Counted from the first letter of the stretch, positions 53,148-63,186 are shown. The stretch: DNA of 64,000 bases from Brevundimonas alba (GCF_011927945.1 NZ_JAATJM010000001.1:1807501-1871500); one strand, 5' to 3'. Notes: generated from the sequence alone by a model not told the origin. Program-made: numbers and translations.

Positions 53148-54509
53148 TTAGTCGGTCCGGCGCGCGCGAGGGCCCGGACCGCCGAACCCGACCTGATCCA
53201 TGGTCACGACTCGCCCGGCCCCATCCCGTGAAAACTGCACGCGTCGTCCCGGATCGCCCACGACGGTGAACAAGTCCCCATCCAGCCGCGCAAGAGCAAC
53301 CGGCGGGCGGCGGCCGCGGACGACGTTCAGCCGGTCGCCGGCGACTGAAATGGTCTGCTCCCCATAGGTGCCGGCGTAGGGCGTCAGGTCGCCCGCCGGG
53401 GCGGTAGAGTTCATCGCCTGCAGGGCCCATGCGGCGTCGGTGCGGCCGCTGTCGGCGGTCACGATCGCTTCCAGCGCCAGCTTATGAGCCCGCGTCAGGG
53501 CCTGATCCCACGGCACGGCCACGTCCGGGATGACACCCGTCCCTTCCCAGTTGCCGCCCGTATTCGGGTTTTTCGGCGAGCCCTGCGAGATGAAGATCGC
53601 GAAGCCGCCGCCGACAGGCACCATGCCGCCCGGGTTCGCCGCCCCGCCGCTCGCCTCGCCGACGATCGTGGCGCGCCGCGCACCCTGCAATGTGTAGGGG
53701 AAGGCTTCGCCGGCCGACCCGGTCCGGCCGCTGATCAGCACATAGACCGGCACGTCCAGCCGCGGTGTCGGATAGAAGACTTGCGGCGCCTCGCTCTGCG
53801 TCCCCTCCCGACTATGGAAGACATTGTAGATCGGGGCGTTCGCCGGAGTGAAGGCGCTGGTCAGATAGCCGACCATCGACGGCGCGCCGCCGCCGTTGTC
53901 GCGCAGATCGAAGATGACCGCATCGGCGTCGGCGACGAAGTCCAAGGCTGCGTCGGCAGCGCGCCGGGCCGGATCGGCCGGGTTGCCGAAGTCGATGTTA
54001 GAGAACTGCCGCAGATCGATATAGCCGACGTTGCCGGGCAGTATCTCGACCTTCCGGAACCCGAAGTGGCCGCGCGCCTCCATCGGATTGGCCCCGCGCC
54101 GCTCGGGCCCACCCGCGCCGGGAGGCGGCGGAGAGCCCGGAGCCCGGCGGACCCGCTGTGGCCCACCGCCGGGGCCGCCCGCGGCGGGTGCGTTGGGATC
54201 CCAGGCGACGTTGAAATGGGCGTCGAGCGGCCGCAGCCGCCGGCTCAGCGCCGCAGCCAGATCGCGTGGATCGGTCAGGGCGTCGAAGGCCCCGGCCGCG
54301 CTCTCGGCCTCCAGTCCGTCGGCGATCCGGTCTCCGGCCGCCGGGTCGAAATACAGCTCGCGGATGCGGCCCGCGACCGCGCCGACCGTCTCTCGAGGCA
54401 CCGGCACGTCGGCCTGCGACTGAGCCTCGCTGCGCGGTCGGTTGTCCTGCGCCTCCGCAGGCAGGGTCATCAATGCGGCCAGAGCCGTGGCCAGTATGAG
54501 GATACGCAT
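53148..54509 (-). CDS. secreted S41 family peptidase
   Basis: A 453-residue exported protein with signal peptide (ILATALAALMTLPAEAQ). An N-terminal helical domain (residues 30-110), a Pro/Gly-rich linker (110-150) and an S41 domain: GYIDLRQFSNIDF, AVIFDLRDNGGGAPSMVGYL, and the nucleophile Ser in ISGRTGSAGEAFPY, followed by GEASGGAANPG. This is the tricorn/IRBP-like S41 group, which does not use the CtpA lysine. ATG overlaps the histidine kinase stop by one base. Confidence 0.88.
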   Translation of the reverse strand: MRILILATALAALMTLPAEAQDNRPRSEAQSQADVPVPRETVGAVAGRIRELYFDPAAGDRIADGLEAESAAGAFDALTDPRDLAAALSRRLRPLDAHFNVAWDPNAPAAGGPGGGPQRVRRAPGSPPPPGAGGPERRGANPMEARGHFGFRKVEILPGNVGYIDLRQFSNIDFGNPADPARRAADAALDFVADADAVIFDLRDNGGGAPSMVGYLTSAFTPANAPIYNVFHSREGTQSEAPQVFYPTPRLDVPVYVLISGRTGSAGEAFPYTLQGARRATIVGEASGGAANPGGMVPVGGGFAIFISQGSPKNPNTGGNWEGTGVIPDVAVPWDQALTRAHKLALEAIVTADSGRTDAAWALQAMNSTAPAGDLTPYAGTYGEQTISVAGDRLNVVRGRRPPVALARLDGDLFTVVGDPGRRVQFSRDGAGRVVTMDQVGFGGPGPRARRTD

Positions 54510-56044
54510 CAGCGGGTCTCCACAACGGTTGAAGCCAAAGGCAGATCGAGGCGAGCGGTCAGCCCGCCCTCAGTTCGCCGGATCAGGACGACGTCTCCGC
54601 CGTGAGCGCGGGCGGCTTGCCGGGCGACGGTGAGCCCCAGGCCCGCGCCGCCTGTTTCCCGACTGCGCGAGCGTTCCGCCCGGTGGAAGGGCTCGAACAC
54701 CGCTTCAAGCTCGCTCTCGTCGAGGCCCGGACCGTCGTCCTCGACCTCGACGATGGCCCGGCCGTCGCGCGCGAAAGCCTTCACCCGCGCAGCTCCGCCG
54801 TATTTGACGGCGTTTTCGATCAGATTGCCCAAGGCGCGCCGCAGTCCCGCCGCGTCGCCTTCGACCGGCAGCGCCCCGCCGCCGTCGAAACGCACCGCCG
54901 CCCCCGTTTCCGCGAACCCGCCAGCGCAGTCAGCGGCAAGCGCATCGAGATCCAAGGGTTCGCGCCGGTCAGGCGTCGTCTCGCCGCGTACGAAGGCCAT
55001 GGCCTGGGCGATCAGCGCGTCCATCTCCTCGATGTCAGACGCCATCCGGTCCCGCACGGTCTCCGACGCCTGCTCGGCCCGGAAGCGCAGCCGGGTCAGC
55101 GGCGTGCGCAGGTCGTGGGCGATGGCCGCGATGGTCTGGGTGCGCTGGCGCATGTGGTTGCGGAGTGACGCCTGCATATCATTGAAGGCGTGGATGGCGG
55201 TTCGCACCTCGCTGGGGCCGGACGGCGCCAGCGGCTCGGCGTCGGGATTGGCTCCCAGCCGCTCGGCCGCTTCGGCGAATACCCGGATTGGGCGCGTCAG
55301 ACGCCGCGCCAGCCACCACACGAGCGGCGCCAGCAGCAGCATCGAAATGCCCAGGGCCAGCAGCACCCGCTGCTGCCATGGAGAGAGCAGGCCATGCGGA
55401 GGCTCTACCGTCGCCCACCGCCCGTCCGCCTGCCGCACCGAGGCGGAGAAGGGCGCGAAAGTCAGTCGGTCGGTCAGGATCGTGAACTCGCGCGTGGTCG
55501 AGTTCAGGACGATGGCGCTGTCGTCCCCCCGGGGTGCGAAATGCCGCATGTGCATCTCGGCCCTGCGATGGGCCTCATCCGGATTCAGTTTGGTCACGAC
55601 GCGGACTTCATTGGAGCCGCCTGACCGTCCCTCCCGGGCATCGGGACGTACGAAGACGAAGCTGGCTGCTCCCGATTCCTCGTGAGGTGGAGGGCTGGGC
55701 CGCGGCCCCCGCCGCCGGTCCACCGACACGCGGACCATCCCCTGCTCGACCCCAAGACGGTTCGCCAGGCCCGCTGAAATGGCGAGAGCCATTGGATCGA
55801 CGCGGTCCACGCCATCTGGCGACACCGGATCATCGGTGATCCGCCGCTTGAGCTCCCTGCCGTCGGATGTGCGGGCGGGGTCCCCCTTCAGTGCATCCGC
55901 CGCCGCCTCGATGCTGAAGCCGGCAGGGCGTGGTTCCGGCGCCAGCACGACCACGCCGAACGCCACCGCCTGCGACATCACCACGGCGAACGCCGCCAGC
56001 GCCGCCACCTGGACCAGGACGGGCAGGGAGGAGGGACGCTTCAT
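54509..56044 (-). CDS. membrane sensor histidine kinase, EnvZ/PhoQ type
   Basis: A 511-residue kinase with a transmembrane helix at about 10-34, a periplasmic region to about 220, a second helix at 225-246, a HAMP segment (RRLTRPIRVFAEAAERLG) and HisKA with His310 in IAHDLRTPLTRLR. N-box GNLIENAVKYGG and GGAGLGLTVARQAARAHGG complete the catalytic part. The start at 56044 overlaps the response-regulator stop by four bases. It is coupled to an S41 peptidase gene. Confidence 0.92.
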   Translation of the reverse strand: MKRPSSLPVLVQVAALAAFAVVMSQAVAFGVVVLAPEPRPAGFSIEAAADALKGDPARTSDGRELKRRITDDPVSPDGVDRVDPMALAISAGLANRLGVEQGMVRVSVDRRRGPRPSPPPHEESGAASFVFVRPDAREGRSGGSNEVRVVTKLNPDEAHRRAEMHMRHFAPRGDDSAIVLNSTTREFTILTDRLTFAPFSASVRQADGRWATVEPPHGLLSPWQQRVLLALGISMLLLAPLVWWLARRLTRPIRVFAEAAERLGANPDAEPLAPSGPSEVRTAIHAFNDMQASLRNHMRQRTQTIAAIAHDLRTPLTRLRFRAEQASETVRDRMASDIEEMDALIAQAMAFVRGETTPDRREPLDLDALAADCAGGFAETGAAVRFDGGGALPVEGDAAGLRRALGNLIENAVKYGGAARVKAFARDGRAIVEVEDDGPGLDESELEAVFEPFHRAERSRSRETGGAGLGLTVARQAARAHGGDVVLIRRTEGGLTARLDLPLASTVVETR

Positions 56045-56772
56045 GAGCCGCCCCTCGCCGCGCCGTTCTGGCGGTCCACCCGCACGTCGAACATATAGCC
56101 CTCGCCGCGCAGGGTCTGGATCAGCTCCAGCCCCGATCCGTCGTCCAGCTTCTTCCTCAGGCGGCTGATCTGCACGTCCATGGCGCGGTCGAAGACATCG
56201 CTGTCCGCCCCCCGAGCCCGCTCCAACAACTGGTCGCGGGTCATGATCCGGCCCGGCCGCTCGGCGAAGGCGCGCAGTAGGGCGAACTCCCCCGCGGACA
56301 GGCTGACGATCCGGCCGTCCGGTCTCACCAGTTCCCGCCGCATCAGGTCCAGCCGCCAGCCCGCAAACGCAAGGCACGGCCCATCCGCCTCGGCCGCATC
56401 CCGCGGTCGCCTCAGCACCGCCCGCACTCGCGCCAGCAGTTCGCGCGGATTGCACGGCTTGGCCAGATAGTCGTCGGCGCCCAGCTCCAGTCCGATGATC
56501 CGGTCCGTGTCCTCGCCCATGGCCGACAGCATGACGATCGGCGGGCCCTTGCCTGCCATCCGCCGACAGACCGACAGTCCGTCCTCGCCCGGCATCATCA
56601 GATCCAGCACGATCAGGTCCGGCGCGCGGGCGGCGATGGCGCGGTCCATCTCGGCCGCCGTCGCCGCCCCCTCTGCGGCGTAGCCGTGCTGGGACAGGTA
56701 TTCGGTCAGCACCTCGCGGATGCCGGGGTCGTCGTCGACAACGAGGATGCGCGGGGCGGCTTCGGCTTGCAT
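56041..56772 (-). CDS. OmpR-family response regulator
   Basis: A 243-residue regulator. The receiver has Asp57 in LIVLDLMMPGEDG, and the winged-helix output domain covers residues 130-235 with AGEFALLRAFAERPGRIMTRDQLLERARG and DVQISRLRKKL. Start at 56772. It is first in the regulator-kinase-peptidase operon and divergent from the EF-hand gene; a CTGAAACA direct repeat lies between them. Confidence 0.94.
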   Translation of the reverse strand: MQAEAAPRILVVDDDPGIREVLTEYLSQHGYAAEGAATAAEMDRAIAARAPDLIVLDLMMPGEDGLSVCRRMAGKGPPIVMLSAMGEDTDRIIGLELGADDYLAKPCNPRELLARVRAVLRRPRDAAEADGPCLAFAGWRLDLMRRELVRPDGRIVSLSAGEFALLRAFAERPGRIMTRDQLLERARGADSDVFDRAMDVQISRLRKKLDDGSGLELIQTLRGEGYMFDVRVDRQNGAARGGS

Positions 56773-56814
56773 GCGGCCATTGTGGCGAACGACGGTCGCC
56801 TCGTCATTTCACCG

Positions 56815-56843
56815 CTGAAACAATTCCCGCCGCCTCTGAAACA
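56815..56843 (+). promoter_or_regulatory. direct repeat in the divergent regulator / EF-hand region
   Basis: CTGAAACA occurs at 56815-56822 and 56836-56843, 21 bases apart (two helical turns), in the 127-bp interval between the OmpR-type regulator and the EF-hand gene. OmpR-family proteins usually bind direct repeats, so this is a likely operator. Confidence 0.5.
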
Positions 56844-56899
56844 CGGGCGAAAGGCCATCGTGGTCGAACAGGGGAATATCCAACGGGAGCCGACCGCTC

Positions 56900-57556
56900 A
56901 TGCTGACCCTAATCGCTCTGTCCGCCGTCCTCATCCAGGAGCCGCCCACCCCGCCGGCGCCGCCCGAAATCCACACCCGGGTGATGGTCATGGGCTCCGA
57001 TGGCCCCGGCACGCTCGACAAGGACGGCGACGGCCAGGTCTCGCGCGAAGAGTTCGCCGCGCCGATGAACGATCATTTCGCCCGGATGGACCAGAACGGC
57101 GACGGTCGTCTCTCGACGGAGGAACTTTCCGGCGGCCACGGCCCCGATGGCGACGGCGACGTCGTGTTCTTCCGCGGCGGACCCGACGGGGCGCCCGGCG
57201 TTCACCGCTTCGAGATGCGACGTCCCGGCGGCGAAGGCGGCCGCGAGGAGCGTGAGATCGTCATTCACGGACCCGACGGACGCGGCATGCCGATGATGAT
57301 CCACGGCGGTCACGGCGGCCCCGGCGAAGAGTCCCGCGTCGAAACTCGCCGGATGGGCGGTCCCGGCGGGCACGACGACATGGACAAGGACGGCGACGGC
57401 AAGGTCAGCGAGGCCGAGTTCGTCGGCCCACTGCGCGACGCTTTCGCCCGCATGGACGCCGACCACTCCGGCTTCATCGAGGAGGGTGAACACGGCGGCG
57501 GAGATGGCGAGGTGCGGGTCTTCACCCACCATATCGAGACGCGCGACGAGCATTGA
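56900..57556 (+). CDS. EF-hand domain protein with four calcium-binding loops
   Basis: A 218-residue protein with a short hydrophobic N-terminus (LTLIALSAVLI). EF-hand loops lie at residues 40 (DKDGDGQVSREE), 64 (DQNGDGRLSTEE), 162 (DKDGDGKVSEAE) and 186 (DADHSGFIEEGE, less canonical). A Gly/His/Met-rich segment at 78-158 separates the pairs. Probably exported and calcium-binding. GGGAG lies ten bases before the ATG. The S41 gene follows 50 bases later on the same strand. Confidence 0.85.
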   Translation: MLTLIALSAVLIQEPPTPPAPPEIHTRVMVMGSDGPGTLDKDGDGQVSREEFAAPMNDHFARMDQNGDGRLSTEELSGGHGPDGDGDVVFFRGGPDGAPGVHRFEMRRPGGEGGREEREIVIHGPDGRGMPMMIHGGHGGPGEESRVETRRMGGPGGHDDMDKDGDGKVSEAEFVGPLRDAFARMDADHSGFIEEGEHGGGDGEVRVFTHHIETRDEH

Positions 57557-57606
57557 AGCCGTCCTGCGCTTTCGTGATTTGAAGACCGGAGGTCCGCCGC
57601 TCTAAC

Positions 57607-58899
57607 GTGGCGCCGATGAACCTCCGCCGCCTCCTTCTCGAACTGACCGGGTCAGCCGCGATGAGCCTTGTGCTTGTCGCGGCGCCGGCGTCGGCGCGTG
57701 ATCCTGCGACAGAACCCGCTGCGGCCGCGGCTCCCCGCGCGCGGATGCCCTCCGAGCGGGCGCGGATGAACCAGCGCGTCTTCGACCGCGTCTGGAACGA
57801 GGTCCGCACCCAGTATTACGACCCGGGACTGCACGGCGTGGACTGGAACGCCGCCCGGCGCACCTATCGACCGCAGGCGCTCGCCGCCGCGGATGACCGC
57901 GCCCTCTACCGCGTGCTCGGCGAGATGCTGGACCTGCTGGACGACGAACACGCGGGCGCCTCGGCCCCGGCCGTGTCCCGCCGGATCGACACCGTCCGGC
58001 AGGCGCGTCCCGCGATCGGCGTCACCCTCCGCGCCGATCCCGGCAAGCCGGGGCTGTACGTAGTCGAGATGGTCCGCGAAGGGTCGCCGGCCGAGGCGGC
58101 GGGCGTCGCCGCCGGCTGGCGGTTGGATACCACCGCGCCGGGGGTCTGGTACCCCGAACTGGATGTGCTCGACGGCCAGACCGTCACCCTCGCCCTCGCC
58201 GATCCGCAGGGCGTGCCCCACACCGTCTCAATCACGCCCCGGGTCATGGAGCCGCGCTCGCCGTTCGCCGTCGACCTGTCCCGGCCCGGGGTGGCGGTGC
58301 TGCGCATCGACGCCTTCGACCCCGGTCTCGGCGACTGGATGGGCCGGCAGCTCGCGGCTCTTCCGTCCGAGACCGACGTCATTCTGGACCTGCGCGGCAA
58401 TCCCGGCGGTCGTCTGGTCGAGGCGGATGCGGTCCTGAGCTGCTTCCTTCCGCGCCACCGCGCCTGGGCGACCCGGACGACACGGTCCGGCCGGGCGATC
58501 GTGCTGACGACCGCCGGAGGCTGCGGCGATCTGGAGGGGCCCGCGCCGAACGACGTGGCCGTTCTCGTCGACGCCAACAGCCGCAGCGCCGCCGAGCTGA
58601 CGCCCGCCGCCCTGCAGGAAGCCCGCCGCGCCGTGGTGGTCGGCGAACAGACCGCCGGCGCCGTGCTGATTTCGCAGGACACACGCCTGCCGGATGGCGG
58701 TCGCCTCAGCCTCAGCCGCTCGGACTTTGTCACCGCGGGCGGGGTCCGGCTGGAGAAGCGCGGCGTCACTCCGGACCTGACCGCCCCCGTCGCGGAGCGC
58801 GAGGCGCACGGTCAGGATCCGGCGCTCGATCTCGCCATCGCCGCCCTGTCGGGCACGGGCGCCCAGCAGGTCCGCGCGGCCGAGCCCGCGCCGCTCTAG
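57607..58899 (+). CDS. secreted S41 family peptidase, PDZ type
   Basis: A 430-residue protein with a signal peptide, a helical segment (QRVFDRVWNEVRTQYYDPGLHGVDW) and a PDZ-like region (GLYVVEMVREGSPAEAAGVAAGWRL). The S41 core has VILDLRGNPGGRLVEADAVL and the Ser in DANSRSAAELTPAAL. Where CtpA-type enzymes have Gly-Lys-Gly, this has EQTAGAVLIS, so the Lys of the Ser-Lys dyad is missing. Activity is therefore uncertain. GTG start (57607), with an ATG three codons in. Confidence 0.85.
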   Translation: MAPMNLRRLLLELTGSAAMSLVLVAAPASARDPATEPAAAAAPRARMPSERARMNQRVFDRVWNEVRTQYYDPGLHGVDWNAARRTYRPQALAAADDRALYRVLGEMLDLLDDEHAGASAPAVSRRIDTVRQARPAIGVTLRADPGKPGLYVVEMVREGSPAEAAGVAAGWRLDTTAPGVWYPELDVLDGQTVTLALADPQGVPHTVSITPRVMEPRSPFAVDLSRPGVAVLRIDAFDPGLGDWMGRQLAALPSETDVILDLRGNPGGRLVEADAVLSCFLPRHRAWATRTTRSGRAIVLTTAGGCGDLEGPAPNDVAVLVDANSRSAAELTPAALQEARRAVVVGEQTAGAVLISQDTRLPDGGRLSLSRSDFVTAGGVRLEKRGVTPDLTAPVAEREAHGQDPALDLAIAALSGTGAQQVRAAEPAPL

Positions 58900-58910
58900 C
58901 CGGCGCCGCA

Positions 58911-60104
58911 CTAGCCTTGGACTGGCCGGACCTTCGACGCCGCCTCGCGGGCGCGCTCCCGCGCCTGTTCGACCGTGTCGCCCCGCGCCGTCGCCACGCC
59001 CATCCGCCGGCGCTCGTAGCTCTCCGGCTTGCCGAACAGCCGCAGGTCGGCCGTCGGGACTGACAAGGCCTCGTCCACCCCCTCGAAGGCGATACCGGGC
59101 GCGTCCATGCCGCCATAGATCACCGCGCTCGCGCCTATGTCGCGTTGGCTGACGTCCACCGGCAGGCCCAGGATTGCCCGGGCGTGCAGGGCGAACTCGC
59201 TCATCGTCTGGGTCGCCAGGGTCACCAGACCCGTGTCGTGCGGCCGCGGAGACACCTCCGAGAACCAGACCTCGTCGCCCCTGACGAACAGCTCCACCCC
59301 GAATACGCCGAGCCCGCCCAGCGCGTCGGTTACCTTGCGCGCGATATCCTGCGCCGCCGCCAGCGCCGCCGGGCTCATCGCCTGCGGCTGCCAGCTCTCG
59401 ACATAGTCGCCCTGCACCTGCCGATGGCCGATGGGCGCGCAGAAGTCGGTCCGAACGGCCCCCTCACGCATCGACCGCACGGTCAGCAGGGTGATCTCGA
59501 AATCGAAGTCGATCCGCTCCTCGACGATGACCCTCGCCGTCTGGACCCGGCCGCTCGACTGGGCATGGGCCCAGGCGTTGGCGGCGTCCTCGAGTGCGTC
59601 GATCATCGACTGGCCCTTGCCCGATGACGACATCACCGGCTTGACGAACACCGGCAGGCCGATGCGGTGCGCCGCCTCGGCCAGTTCAGCCGCGCTGCCG
59701 ACAAAGGCGTAGGGGGAGGTCGGCAGGCCGAGTTCCTCCGCCGCCAGCCGCCGGATGCCTTCGCGGTTCATGGTCAGGTGCACGGCGCGGCCGGTCGGAA
59801 TGACCCGCGCCACGCCCGCCGCCTCGATCGCCGCCAGGGCCTCTGTGGCGATGGCCTCGATCTCCGGCACGATGATGTGCGGCGCCTCGGCCATGATGAT
59901 GCCGTTCAGCACCTGCGGGTCGGTCATCGGGATGACGTGACTGCGATGCGCCACCTGCATGGCCGGCGCGTTCGGATAGCGGTCCACCGCGATCACCTCG
60001 GCGCCCAGCCGCTGCAGCTCGATGGCCACCTCCTTGCCCAGCTCGCCGGCGCCCAGCAGCATGACGCGGGTGGAGTTGGCGGATAGCGGCGTGCCGATAC
60101 GCAT
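58911..60104 (-). CDS. purT: formate-dependent phosphoribosylglycinamide formyltransferase
   Basis: A 397-residue ATP-grasp enzyme. The N-terminal [46 protein letters not shown], the ATP-grasp [12 protein letters not shown] and the [22 protein letters not shown] motif are diagnostic. It forms formyl-GAR from formate in purine synthesis, an alternative to PurN. Convergent with the S41 gene. Confidence 0.95.
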   Translation of the reverse strand: MRIGTPLSANSTRVMLLGAGELGKEVAIELQRLGAEVIAVDRYPNAPAMQVAHRSHVIPMTDPQVLNGIIMAEAPHIIVPEIEAIATEALAAIEAAGVARVIPTGRAVHLTMNREGIRRLAAEELGLPTSPYAFVGSAAELAEAAHRIGLPVFVKPVMSSSGKGQSMIDALEDAANAWAHAQSSGRVQTARVIVEERIDFDFEITLLTVRSMREGAVRTDFCAPIGHRQVQGDYVESWQPQAMSPAALAAAQDIARKVTDALGGLGVFGVELFVRGDEVWFSEVSPRPHDTGLVTLATQTMSEFALHARAILGLPVDVSQRDIGASAVIYGGMDAPGIAFEGVDEALSVPTADLRLFGKPESYERRRMGVATARGDTVEQARERAREAASKVRPVQG

Positions 60105-60107
60105 GGG

Positions 60108-60503
60108 TCAGTCTCCGGTCCGGGCGGGTTCGATCAGGTCCCAGGCGTTGCCGTACAGGTCCTCGAACACCACCACCTTGCCATAGCTTTCGTGCCGCGG
60201 CTCCTCGCGGAACCGCACGCCCGCGGCCAGCCAGGCGGCATGATCGCGCATCAGGTCGTGGGTCTCGAGGAACAGCCAGACGCGCCCGCCCGCCTGATCG
60301 CCAACCCGCGCCCGCTGCTCCTCCGTTGTCGCCTTGGCCAGCAGGAGTGAGGTCTCGCCGCCTTTGGGCGTGACCCGCACCCAGCGCTTTCCGCCGCCCA
60401 TGTCGGTGTCTTCGCTGAGCGCGAACCCCAGCGTGCCGACATAGAAGGCGACCGCCTCGTCATAGTCGCGGACCAGCAGGCTGACCGCGCCGAGACGCGC
60501 CAT
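60108..60503 (-). CDS. VOC family (glyoxalase-like) protein
   Basis: A 131-residue vicinal-oxygen-chelate protein. The opening LGAVSLLVRDYDEAVAFYVGTLGFAL and the closing VVFEDLYGNAWDLIEP, with the conserved metal-ligand Glu, are typical. Metal-dependent lyase, dioxygenase or resistance activities all use this fold, so the substrate is open. Two bases after the tkt stop and three before purT, so the three genes form one operon. Confidence 0.85.
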   Translation of the reverse strand: MARLGAVSLLVRDYDEAVAFYVGTLGFALSEDTDMGGGKRWVRVTPKGGETSLLLAKATTEEQRARVGDQAGGRVWLFLETHDLMRDHAAWLAAGVRFREEPRHESYGKVVVFEDLYGNAWDLIEPARTGD

Positions 60504-60505
60504 CG

Positions 60506-62500
60506 TCAGAGCCGCGCCTTGACCGCCGCGACCACCGCCTCGGTGGTGATGCCGAACTTCTCGTACAGCACTTCCGCCGGAGCCGAGGCTCCGAACCCGG
60601 TCATGCCGACGAAGGCGCCGTCCTCGCCGATGAACCGTTCCCAGCCCTGCTGGATCGCGGCCTCGACGGCGACGCGCACGGTGCCGCGGCCCAGCACCGA
60701 CGCCTGATAGGCCGCGTCCTGCTGGAAGAAGAGTTCGAAGCAGGGGACCGACACCACCCGCGTCGGCGTGCCTTCGGCTTCCAGTTTCTCCGCGGCGGCG
60801 AGCGCCAGCGGCACCTCGGTGCCGGTCGCGAACAGGGTGGCCTTCGCCTCGCCGTTCGCCGCCTTCAGCTCATAGGCCCCGCGCGCCGAGAGGTTCTCCG
60901 GTGCCGCGACCATCCGCACCGCCGCCGTCTTCTGCCGCGACAGGGCCAGCGCCGACGGCGTCGACCTGTGTTCCAGCGCCAGACGCCAGCACTCCATCGC
61001 CTCGACCGTGTCCGCCGGGCGGAACACCATCAGGTTCGGAATCGCCCGCAGCGCCGCCAGATGTTCGACCGGCTGGTGCGTCGGTCCGTCTTCACCGAGG
61101 CCGATGCTGTCGTGGGTCAGCACGTGGATGACGCGGATGCCCATCAGACCCGCCAGACGGATCGACGGGCGGCTGTAGTCCGAGAACACCATGAAGGTGC
61201 CGCCGTAGGGGATGACCCCGCCGTGCAGGGCCATGCCGTTCATCGCCGCGGCCATGCCGTGCTCGCGAATGCCCCAGTTGACGTAGCGGCCCTCATAGGT
61301 CGGCGCGTCGAAGATCGGCGTGCCCTTGACGAAGGTGTTGTTGGAGCCGGTCAGGTCGGCCGAGCCGCCGATCAGTTCCGGCACGGCGGCGAACAGCTCG
61401 TCCAGGGCGGCCCCGGACGACTGGCGCGTGGCCTGCGCCGGCTTCGTCTCGACCAGTTCGGCGATCTTGGCGTCCAGCGCCGTGAAGGCTCCCTCGGGCA
61501 GATCGCCCTTCATGGCCCGGGTGAAGTCCGCCGCCTGCGCCGACGCCGCCAGTCGGGCTTCCCACGCCTTGCGATCGCGCGCCCCGCGCTTGCCGACCTT
61601 GCGCCAGGCGCTTTCAACGTTCTGCGGCAGTTCGAACGGATCATGGGCCCACGACAGGCCCAGCCGCGTGGCGGCCACCTCGGCCGCGCCCAGAGCCGCG
61701 CCGTGGGTCTTGTGGCTGCCTTCCATGGTCGCGGCGCCACGGCCGATCTTGGTGCGGCAGGCGATCAGCGTCGGCTTGTCCTGACGCGTCGCCCACTTCA
61801 GCGCCGCCTTGATCTGCCCCATGTCATGGCCGTCGATGGCCTTGACCGCCCAGCCCGCCGACTTGAAGCGCGCCTTCTGATCTGTGGCGTCCGACAGGCC
61901 GACCTTGCCGTCGATGGTGATCTCGTTGTCGTCCCACAGCACGGTCAGCTTGTTCAGCCGGTAGCGGCCGGCGAGGGTGATCGCCTCCTGCGACACGCCC
62001 TCCATCAGGCAGCCGTCGCCGGCGATGACCCAGGTCCGGTGGTCGACCAGATCGTCGCCGAATCGCGCTGCCAGATGCCGCTCTGCCATGGCGAAACCGA
62101 CCGAGTTGGCGAGACCTTGTCCCAGCGGTCCCGTGGTCGTCTCGACGCCGGGCATATGGCCGAACTCGGGGTGCCCTGCCGTCTTCGAGCCCCACTGACG
62201 GAAGTTCGACAGCTCGTCTTTCGTCGCGGCCTTGTAGCCGGTCAGGTGCAGCAAGGCGTAGATCAGCATCGAGCCGTGGCCCGCCGACAGGATGAAACGG
62301 TCCCGGTCGGCCCAGTCCGGGCGGCTGGCGTCGAACTTCAGGAATTTCGAGAACAGCACCGTCGCCACGTCGGCCATGCCCATCGGCATGCCGGGGTGGC
62401 CGCTCTTCGCCTTCTCGACTCCGTCCATGGCCAGAACGCGAATGGCGTCCGCCATCTGCTTCGGCGTGGCTTTTTCGGATACGGCTTTGGCGTCGGTCAC
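60506..62500 (-). CDS. tkt: transketolase
   Basis: A 664-residue thiamine diphosphate enzyme of the pentose phosphate pathway. [17 protein letters not shown], the TPP-binding [13 protein letters not shown]...[10 protein letters not shown] region and [21 protein letters not shown] are intact. It leads the tkt-VOC-purT operon and is divergent from zauP. In many bacteria tkt sits beside gap and pgk; here 7.5 kb separate them. Confidence 0.96.
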   Translation of the reverse strand: MTDAKAVSEKATPKQMADAIRVLAMDGVEKAKSGHPGMPMGMADVATVLFSKFLKFDASRPDWADRDRFILSAGHGSMLIYALLHLTGYKAATKDELSNFRQWGSKTAGHPEFGHMPGVETTTGPLGQGLANSVGFAMAERHLAARFGDDLVDHRTWVIAGDGCLMEGVSQEAITLAGRYRLNKLTVLWDDNEITIDGKVGLSDATDQKARFKSAGWAVKAIDGHDMGQIKAALKWATRQDKPTLIACRTKIGRGAATMEGSHKTHGAALGAAEVAATRLGLSWAHDPFELPQNVESAWRKVGKRGARDRKAWEARLAASAQAADFTRAMKGDLPEGAFTALDAKIAELVETKPAQATRQSSGAALDELFAAVPELIGGSADLTGSNNTFVKGTPIFDAPTYEGRYVNWGIREHGMAAAMNGMALHGGVIPYGGTFMVFSDYSRPSIRLAGLMGIRVIHVLTHDSIGLGEDGPTHQPVEHLAALRAIPNLMVFRPADTVEAMECWRLALEHRSTPSALALSRQKTAAVRMVAAPENLSARGAYELKAANGEAKATLFATGTEVPLALAAAEKLEAEGTPTRVVSVPCFELFFQQDAAYQASVLGRGTVRVAVEAAIQQGWERFIGEDGAFVGMTGFGASAPAEVLYEKFGITTEAVVAAVKARL

Positions 62501-62598
62501 GGGCGGGACCTTTCGTCGGAAGGCGGAAAAAGGGAGGCGCGCCGCTTTACCCCGGCGCGCCAGCGGGTTCTATACGGATTCTGGAGGAAGTGACCTGC

Positions 62599-62856
62599 AT
62601 GGACGCTGCATCGGCCGCCAAGGACCGGGTTGATCGCGCGCTGGCGCTGCTCGAACGCCGCCTGCTCGACCTGAAAAGCCGCGCCGCGGGCGCGGGCCGC
62701 GCGCCCGACGACGACCTGTTCGCGCCACAACCCTCCAGCGAGACCGACCGGGCCCGCATCCACGAACTTGAATCCGCCGGACGCGACGCCGCCGAGGTGC
62801 TGGCTCGCGCCGCCGACGCCATTCGCGACAGCCTCGCCGAGCGGGAGGCCCGCTGA
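62599..62856 (+). CDS. zauP: ZauP-like coiled-coil protein upstream of zapA
   Basis: An 85-residue coiled coil (KDRVDRALALLERRLLDLKSRA at the N-terminus, ELESAGRDAAEVLARAADAI at the end) immediately before zapA. In Caulobacter crescentus ZauP, encoded just upstream of zapA, works with ZapA to focus the Z-ring. The position and size match. ATG at 62599 has GGAGGAAG eight bases upstream; its TGA overlaps the zapA ATG by one base. Confidence 0.87.
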   Translation: MDAASAAKDRVDRALALLERRLLDLKSRAAGAGRAPDDDLFAPQPSSETDRARIHELESAGRDAAEVLARAADAIRDSLAEREAR

Positions 62857-63164
62857 TGGCCACCGTGACCGTCGAGATCAACGGCCGCCCCTACGCCGTC
62901 GGCTGCGCCGATGGACAGGAAGAGCGCGTCCGCATTCTCGCCAAACAGTTCGACGGCCACGTGCGTCAGGTGGCGGGCGAGGTCGGCCATGTCGGTGACA
63001 TCCGCCTGTTCCTGATGGCGGGCCTGCTGCTCGCCGACGAACTGCATGAAGCCCGCCTGGCGGTGCCGGGCTCCGAACCCGCCGCCGCCTCAGCCGGCGA
63101 CGGGGTGGCCGAGGCGCTCAACGCCGTCGCCGCGCGTCTGGAAAAGATCGCCCAAGGCCTGTGA
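62856..63164 (+). CDS. zapA: cell division protein ZapA
   Basis: A 102-residue ZapA protein: TVTVEINGRPYAVGCADGQEERVRILAKQFDGHV and the FLMAGLLLADELHEAR helix that forms the tetramer coiled coil. It bundles FtsZ filaments at midcell. Translationally coupled to zauP. In many proteobacteria the 6S RNA gene follows zapA; only 57 bases separate it here from the next start, too few. Confidence 0.95.
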   Translation: MATVTVEINGRPYAVGCADGQEERVRILAKQFDGHVRQVAGEVGHVGDIRLFLMAGLLLADELHEARLAVPGSEPAAASAGDGVAEALNAVAARLEKIAQGL

Positions 63165-63186
63165 CAGACCGCCGCTCCGGTGGAGA

